Source of the DNA: CAYGYG01 sp964354155
GTDB taxonomy: Bacteria > Hydrothermota > Tepidihabitantia > SM23-42 > CAYGYG01
Assembly (NCBI GenBank): GCA_964354155.1
Contig: CAYGYG010000002.1
Location: forward strand, 1-64,000
DNA length: 64,000 nt
Direction: 5' to 3'
Numbering within the stretch: position 1 is the stretch's first letter; the number at the start of each line of letters is the position of its first letter. The notes below the pieces were generated by a model that was not told the origin of the DNA, ran no database searches, and saw only the letters and a list, made by a program, of their open reading frames with translations. Position numbers and translations under genes: made by a program. Positions 60,187 to 64,000 of this stretch are shown one piece after another.

Positions 60187-60770
60187 CCGGAGGTAGTCTG
60201 AAGTTCGTAATAGGGTTTGTGATTGCCGTTTTGTCTCTCGGCCCCACCACGCTCGCGGCGCAGGGCGCTGGTTCGCGCGATACTACCTTCAAAGACTCGA
60301 TCGTAAGCGAATATCAGGCAGGGTATTGGGATGGCAGACTCGCTGGGCATGGAGCAAAGATGACGTCACCGTGCTTTGCCAGCTGCACTGGCGTTGCCCT
60401 TCCGTCACCGTGCGTGGCCAGCTGCACCGGCGCTGCCCTCCTTGGGTGCCTCGGATCGATTGGTGCCAGCTACGCAGCAGCTGAAGTATTTGGGGGTACC
60501 GGCGGCGACCTTACTGTCCCAATAGTGGGACTAGTGGCCGGCGGGATCGCGGGTGGAGCATTAAGCACTCTAGTCGCGGGACATCCGGACAGGAAGGCGG
60601 TTGCTGCTCGTACGGCTGATTACAATCGTGGTTTTGGAGATGGTTACAGGGCTGCATTTCAGCGGCGTCGCAACAGTAGGATAGTTGCTTGCGCCGTCAT
60701 CGGGACGTCATTGATACCCGCATGTCTTCTGGTCTTAATTGCATTCGGCGGTGGCTCTCCTGGCTTCTGA
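60162..60770 (+). CDS. Secreted/membrane Gly-rich protein whose start is supplied by the repeat
   Basis: 202 residues from ATG 60162 inside the promoter-bearing repeat; the first eight residues MRFWVEHN are repeat-encoded and are followed by a signal peptide ('FVIGFVIAVLSLGPTTLAAQ'). A 39-base tandem duplication (60366-60443) encodes SPCFASCTGVALP-SPCVASCTGAALL. Then come Gly/Ala-rich membrane-like segments and 'YNRGFGDGYRAAFQRRR' near the end. Family unknown. This is the clearest fusion of the repeat to a coding sequence. Confidence 0.6.
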   Translation: MRFWVEHNTGGSLKFVIGFVIAVLSLGPTTLAAQGAGSRDTTFKDSIVSEYQAGYWDGRLAGHGAKMTSPCFASCTGVALPSPCVASCTGAALLGCLGSIGASYAAAEVFGGTGGDLTVPIVGLVAGGIAGGALSTLVAGHPDRKAVAARTADYNRGFGDGYRAAFQRRRNSRIVACAVIGTSLIPACLLVLIAFGGGSPGF

Positions 60771-60784
60771 CATGAGTCGGCCTG

Positions 60785-60918
60785 GAGTCAGATCTTCAAT
60801 CTTCAATTGAATGTGCGAATGAAATCGAGCCCTGGCTTTTCATGGGGAAGTATTGTATCATGTACCTGAGCGTATCATGGAGATAGGAGAGAGCATGTGG
60901 TTTGGGCTGAAACATAAT
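60785..60918 (+). repeat. Promoter-bearing repeat, copy 9
   Basis: Left end 'ggagtcagatcttcaatc', GAAATCGAGCCC, TGGCTT (60833-60838), 17-base spacer, TATCAT (60856-60861), ATAGGAGAGAGC-ATG at 60895. The frame from that ATG is MWFGLKHNR then TGA (60922-60924), 6 bases before the next gene's ATG. Confidence 0.85.
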
Positions 60919-60924
60919 AGATGA
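60895..60924 (+). CDS. Nine-codon leader ORF from repeat copy 9
   Basis: MWFGLKHNR-stop. Its stop lies 6 bases before the ATG at 60931, which has no ribosome-binding site of its own, so translational coupling is plausible. Confidence 0.35.
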   Translation: MWFGLKHNR

Positions 60925-60930
60925 TAAGAT

Positions 60931-61719
60931 ATGGATAGCAACACCGCGTGTTGGGGCGCTCTCCTTAACGAATGTAGTGGCCCCATTACTAACGAACATC
61001 TACTCACCGAAGCACTGTTCAAAAGACATGTGATCATCAAAGGCATCTATGCAATGCCGGATGGCACATGCCCCGAATGGCTTACAAAGCAAGGTTTGGA
61101 CATGAGCATTCGTAGTTTGAAAGCTGGCGTGCTCTGCGACTACCATAACAGAGTGCTTGGAAAGACCGCGGACAGAGCGGCGATAGATTTACAGAAGGCT
61201 TTGACAGCGCTCAGTAATCCAATGCAACTACCGGGTTCACGAATCCTACGGGCACCCATAAGCAAAGCGATTTCTGGCGTCGATTACGCGAGATGGTTGT
61301 GCAAAACCCACTGCAATATTAGTGCCGCAAACGGCCAGGTGCCCAGGATGAGCTATGTACAGTATGCGTTCGGGAAACGCCCGGAAGAGAATCTACACTT
61401 CTACACGCCCGTTCAGGTTGGTCAGAATGTACGGATCGGCAGAGGCCGGATCAACTATGCACTCTACTTTGACAAAGATGATCCGGGTATGCGCATTTTC
61501 GAAATCACGCTTTGCGGCTTAAGGACGCTAGTTACGCCTTTCCCCGTTGATACCAAAACAACTGCTAGGCTGATGCACACAGACGGATCACTGATGGATC
61601 GCTTAGTTTGCATTCAACAGTTCACCTCACTTGGTTGGTACAGGATTAGTCTTGACTGGAAGGATGATCCTTGCACAATGGCCAATGATGCTTTGAATCC
61701 AAGGCCACGTGATGCATGA
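60931..61719 (+). CDS. HNH-like zinc-finger protein
   Basis: 262 residues. 'CWGALLNECSGPITNEHLLTEALF' and 'GVLCDYHNRVLGKTAD' give a C...C..ITNEH...LC..HN pattern suggesting a treble-clef/HNH-like domain. The rest is unknown. It parallels the 52807 protein in layout (zinc pattern within the first ~80 residues, large unknown C-terminus). The start follows the leader ORF of repeat copy 9. Confidence 0.45.
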   Translation: MDSNTACWGALLNECSGPITNEHLLTEALFKRHVIIKGIYAMPDGTCPEWLTKQGLDMSIRSLKAGVLCDYHNRVLGKTADRAAIDLQKALTALSNPMQLPGSRILRAPISKAISGVDYARWLCKTHCNISAANGQVPRMSYVQYAFGKRPEENLHFYTPVQVGQNVRIGRGRINYALYFDKDDPGMRIFEITLCGLRTLVTPFPVDTKTTARLMHTDGSLMDRLVCIQQFTSLGWYRISLDWKDDPCTMANDALNPRPRDA

Positions 61720-61721
61720 AG

Positions 61722-61798
61722 AGGGTGTCTTCGCTTCTTATTTCACCTGATGGTCATTGCGTGGCAGATGGGCGAAAACAACGCGACACGCCCTCTTG
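61722..61798. repeat. Imperfect inverted repeat related to the 40902 MITE
   Basis: Arms GAGGGTGTC and GACACGCCCTC enclose ~55 bases that include 'cattgcg'. The arms resemble the AGGGCGTGTTGCC ends of the 40902-41062 element. Confidence 0.45.
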
Positions 61799-61818
61799 AG
61801 CCGTCGCTCCGATAAACC

Positions 61819-61846
61819 TTGACAAAGACCATCTGAAGCCTATAAT
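61819..61846 (+). promoter_or_regulatory. Promoter for the seven-repeat secreted protein
   Basis: TTGACA (61819-61824), 16-base spacer, TATAAT (61841-61846), AAGGAGG and the start at 61863 (the next ATG in frame is 61866). This gene does not use the repeat-borne promoter type. Confidence 0.7.
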
Positions 61847-61862
61847 TCTGCGTAAGGAGGGC

Positions 61863-63245
61863 TTGATGCGGTTCGTTTTGATGTGGATGGTGGTGATAGC
61901 GTTGTTACCGATGTTGGCTGAAGCGGCGTGGCTGAAGGATACAGTGGGCAGCGACCACGCCGGATTCGCAGAGATCGACATCGGCAACGGTCGGAACGAC
62001 GGCATCCAGAGGCTTTACACTTCCAGTTACGATGGCCATGTTCGCGAGTGGTACTATGAAGGCGGCAAATGGGTCATGACTTACTGCGGCGCCGGGCCGC
62101 TTGACAAGATGTTGGGGTTGTGGATTGGAGACGGCCGAAACGACGGCGTGAATCGTGTCTATGCGGCACATTCAAAGGGTTTGATCTACGAATTCACTTA
62201 TACAGCTGGTAGCTGGGTGATGGACACGGTTGATGCTACCATTGGATATGGTCTTGGGGGCTGCGTCGGTGCAGGACGCGACGATGATACGAATCGAGTT
62301 TACGCCGCAGGATGGCCGAACCAACGTGAGTACACCTGGGACGGTGCTGGTTGGCGCCAGTTTGACCTGTCGAACCATGGTGGGGAACCGCGTACGTGCC
62401 GCACCTTCATTGTGGCCGATGGCCGGAACGATGGTGCCCGGCGAGTATATGGTGCTTATCAGTCTCCTCGGTATGTCATCGAGCACAGCTGGGCAAATGG
62501 GGCATACACAGAGGAGGTGCTTGCATCTTCTGGTCAAGTCATGAAGATTGTAGCGGGGCAAGCCAGAGGCGATGGATTGGCCCGGCTCTATGCATCTGTG
62601 CGATTCGACCACGTTTACGAGTATACATATGAATCGAATGCGTGGCGGAGAATCGACGTCCATCCCGGGGCTGAAAGTCTGTCACGATACGGTCTGTACA
62701 TTGGCAGTGCCCGTGCCGACGGTAAGCCAAGACTCTACTCAGCGGCGCAGAGGGGCGCAGCGGTCGAGCATTCCTGGACCGGGAGTTCTTGGTCTGATTC
62801 AACCATTGATGCGGTGAGCGGGGCAACCGGTGATATTGCCGTTGGTGTTGGGAGAAACGACGGTATACCGCGCGTATATGTTTGTGGCTTCTGGGTGGTG
62901 CCTACCGTTTTCGAGTTCACGAACACTGAATTCGTGGCAGTCAGCTCGAACACTGATCCCGGGCCGCCCAGGGGATTGGTTGTTAAGATTTTCCCGAATC
63001 CGTTTACTGCTGAAGTCGTTGTTAAATACATGGTTCCGAAAAGAGCCGGTGTCCAGGTGGCCATCTTCGATGCAAGTGGGGCAGAGGTCTACAAACTGGT
63101 CGATGAACTCCAGGATGCGGGAATGCACTCAGCGCGTTTCTCGGGATTCTCTGCGCGCGGGGCACCCCTCGCGCCCGGAGTCTATTTCTGCCGGGTGCAA
63201 TGTGGATCGTTGGTCAAGACGGTCAAGCTCGTGAAGCTTTACTAG
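61863..63245 (+). CDS. Secreted seven-bladed propeller-like protein with sorting domain
   Basis: 460 residues with AAGGAGG upstream; the frame's first codon is TTG 61863 and an ATG follows at 61866. Signal peptide (1-21). Seven units of ~50 residues each carry G(N/D)GRNDGxxRxY ('NGRNDGIQRLY', 'DGRNDGVNRVY', 'AGRDDDTNRVY', 'DGRNDGARRVY', 'QARGDGLARLY', 'SARADGKPRLY', 'VGRNDGIPRVY'), which fits a seven-bladed propeller with one acidic loop per blade. The C-terminal ~90 residues are a sorting domain ('IFPNPFTAEVVVKYMVP ... LAPGVYFCRVQCG'). Function unknown, extracellular or cell-surface. Confidence 0.7.
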   Translation: MMRFVLMWMVVIALLPMLAEAAWLKDTVGSDHAGFAEIDIGNGRNDGIQRLYTSSYDGHVREWYYEGGKWVMTYCGAGPLDKMLGLWIGDGRNDGVNRVYAAHSKGLIYEFTYTAGSWVMDTVDATIGYGLGGCVGAGRDDDTNRVYAAGWPNQREYTWDGAGWRQFDLSNHGGEPRTCRTFIVADGRNDGARRVYGAYQSPRYVIEHSWANGAYTEEVLASSGQVMKIVAGQARGDGLARLYASVRFDHVYEYTYESNAWRRIDVHPGAESLSRYGLYIGSARADGKPRLYSAAQRGAAVEHSWTGSSWSDSTIDAVSGATGDIAVGVGRNDGIPRVYVCGFWVVPTVFEFTNTEFVAVSSNTDPGPPRGLVVKIFPNPFTAEVVVKYMVPKRAGVQVAIFDASGAEVYKLVDELQDAGMHSARFSGFSARGAPLAPGVYFCRVQCGSLVKTVKLVKLY

Positions 63246-63286
63246 CACGGACGATCGATTGCCCGCTCCCAGAACTGAGCACACGC

Positions 63287-63420
63287 GGGGTCAGATCTTC
63301 AATCTTCAATTGAAAGTGCGAACGAAATCGAGCCCTTGCTTTTCATCCGGAGACATTGTATCAAGTACCTGAATTCATCATGGAGATAGGCGACAGCATG
63401 CGGTTTGGGCTGAAACATAA
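63287..63420 (+). repeat. Promoter-bearing repeat, copy 10
   Basis: Left end 'ggggtcagatcttcaatc', GAAATCGAGCCC, TTGCTT (63336-63341), 17-base spacer, TATCAA (63359-63364), then ATAGGCGACAGC-ATG at 63398, which opens a 17-codon ORF (MRFGLKHNRCVVHSSAE) ending at 63451. Confidence 0.85.
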
Positions 63421-63451
63421 CAGATGTGTTGTCCATTCGAGCGCGGAGTGA
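63398..63451 (+). CDS. Short leader ORF from repeat copy 10
   Basis: 17 codons beginning MRFGLKHN. It ends 38 bases before the protease gene, which has its own AAGGAGG. Confidence 0.3.
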   Translation: MRFGLKHNRCVVHSSAE

Positions 63452-63489
63452 CTGATCGTACCCGCAATCGCGAACACAAGGAGGGCAGA

Positions 63490-64000
63490 ATGACGGCAAG
63501 GATATTCTTGGAAAACCGGTTGGCCTATCGCACAGACCTAGTCCATGGATTACTGGGTATTTATTCAATTCTCTTTGTTCTACTTGTGGCATTTTCGTCC
63601 GCTCCGGCGCAGGAGAATCTAATCTTGGTTGTTAAGAAAGTCAAACCGGCCGCTGTGGTTATCTTGACGTATGATAATGCAGGGCGAATTCAACGTCAGG
63701 GGAGCGGGTTCTTCATCAATCAGAGAGGCTATTTCATCACCAGTCGGCACATGCTACAAGACGCAAGTCGCGCAGACGTGAAAACAGCAGAGGGGAAAGT
63801 GTACCCCATACAGAGAATCATAGCTGAAGATGAGGAATGGGATCTCATTATGGCGTCTACGCATGTTCCCTCAGATGCCTTGCACTACTTATCGGTTAGT
63901 GGGTCGGTTCCGGAGGTTGGCGAAAGGATAATGGTGGTTGGTTGTCCGATGGGACTCGAGCAAACAGTCAGTGATGGCATTGTCTCCGCGGTTCGTGAGA
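63490..64000 (+). CDS. Trypsin-like serine protease (HtrA/DegP-type), cut by the window edge
   Basis: At least 170 residues, open at the right edge. Preceded by AAGGAGG. Signal/anchor segment (about residues 20-40), then a trypsin-fold domain with 'GSGFFINQRGYFITSRHMLQ' (catalytic His in TSRH) and 'WDLIMAST' (catalytic Asp), and 'VGCPMGLEQTVSDGIVSAV' just before the edge. The serine would lie beyond the window. The pattern is HtrA-like. The product would act outside the cytoplasm. Confidence 0.75.
   Translation, partial: MTARIFLENRLAYRTDLVHGLLGIYSILFVLLVAFSSAPAQENLILVVKKVKPAAVVILTYDNAGRIQRQGSGFFINQRGYFITSRHMLQDASRADVKTAEGKVYPIQRIIAEDEEWDLIMASTHVPSDALHYLSVSGSVPEVGERIMVVGCPMGLEQTVSDGIVSAVRE

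Noticed and set aside
45876..63592. Minus-strand peptides of the form MFQPKPHAVSYLH...MKSKGSISF that recur at each promoter repeat
   Set aside because: They arise because the repeat is similar at DNA level and lacks stops in that frame. The plus-strand signals (promoter, RBS, ATG) explain the conservation better.
41000..64000. Integron with attC sites
   Set aside because: The array looks cassette-like, but the repeats lack paired RYYYAAC/GTTRRRY core sites and no integrase gene is visible. Kept only as a comparison.
1..64000. CRISPR array
   Set aside because: No regularly spaced identical direct repeats with unique spacers; the repeats here are palindromic, degenerate or widely dispersed.
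63490..64000. Treating the right-edge frame as spurious because it has no stop
   Set aside because: The frame is open only because the window ends; RBS, signal segment and trypsin-fold motifs support a real gene.

Overview
The window looks like chromosome from an uncultured, diderm, probably anaerobic bacterium of the FCB / candidate-division WOR-3 (Stahlbacteria) kind. The evidence is an LptE outer-membrane lipoprotein, SPOR and other lipoproteins, secreted proteins ending in Por/T9SS-type sorting domains, a methanogen-like HdrABC-MvhD electron-bifurcation module and a large SRP RNA. The phylum is an inference; the diderm envelope and anaerobic redox genes are directly supported.

Layout. 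0-6 kb: a truncated SARP-like regulator, then a + strand run lemA, M48 protease, DUF3108, mannose-1-P guanylyltransferase, SPOR lipoprotein, rdgB, then tRNA-Pro. 6-7 kb: a REP-associated Y1 transposase between its own palindromic repeats. 7-16 kb (- strand): M6 metalloprotease, lptE, and an operon sensor-like coiled-coil protein, YhaM-like exonuclease, smc, ftsY. 16-20 kb: geranylgeranyl-reductase-like flavoprotein, rarA, cdsA, uppS. 20-23.5 kb: a four-gene membrane complex of unknown function. 23.5-29 kb: a two-component pair whose kinase carries a DNA-binding domain, divergent from hdrC-hdrB-hdrA-mvhD. 29-34 kb: TolB-like lipoprotein, hydrogenase maturation protease, and rpsF-ssb-rpsR-rplI-bifunctional nuclease. 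34-40 kb: TPR lipoprotein, SRP RNA, dnaX, ybaB, GH57 amylase, TPR membrane protein, tRNA-Arg.

41-64 kb is different. Every gene lies on the + strand, most are accessory (caspase, HEPN, proteasome-like, NUDIX, HNH-like, ART-like, CPBP protease, secreted propellers), several are AT-richer, and the gaps hold ten copies of a dispersed ~60-130 bp repeat that I did not find in the first 41 kb. Each copy carries a promoter with exactly 17 bases between a TTGCTT-like -35 and a TATNAT-like -10; seven copies also share a downstream part, complete in six, with a ribosome-binding site and a start codon. It looks like a cassette-like accessory array built on a mobile expression element. I see no integrase and no canonical attC site.

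Host-type promoters outside this repeat use a 16-base spacer (13 cases located), and five place the -10 box only 5-8 bases before the start codon, predicting leaderless mRNAs for hdrC, uppS, lptE, rpsF and the 20275 gene. Intergenic regions are mosaics of at least six short repeat families.
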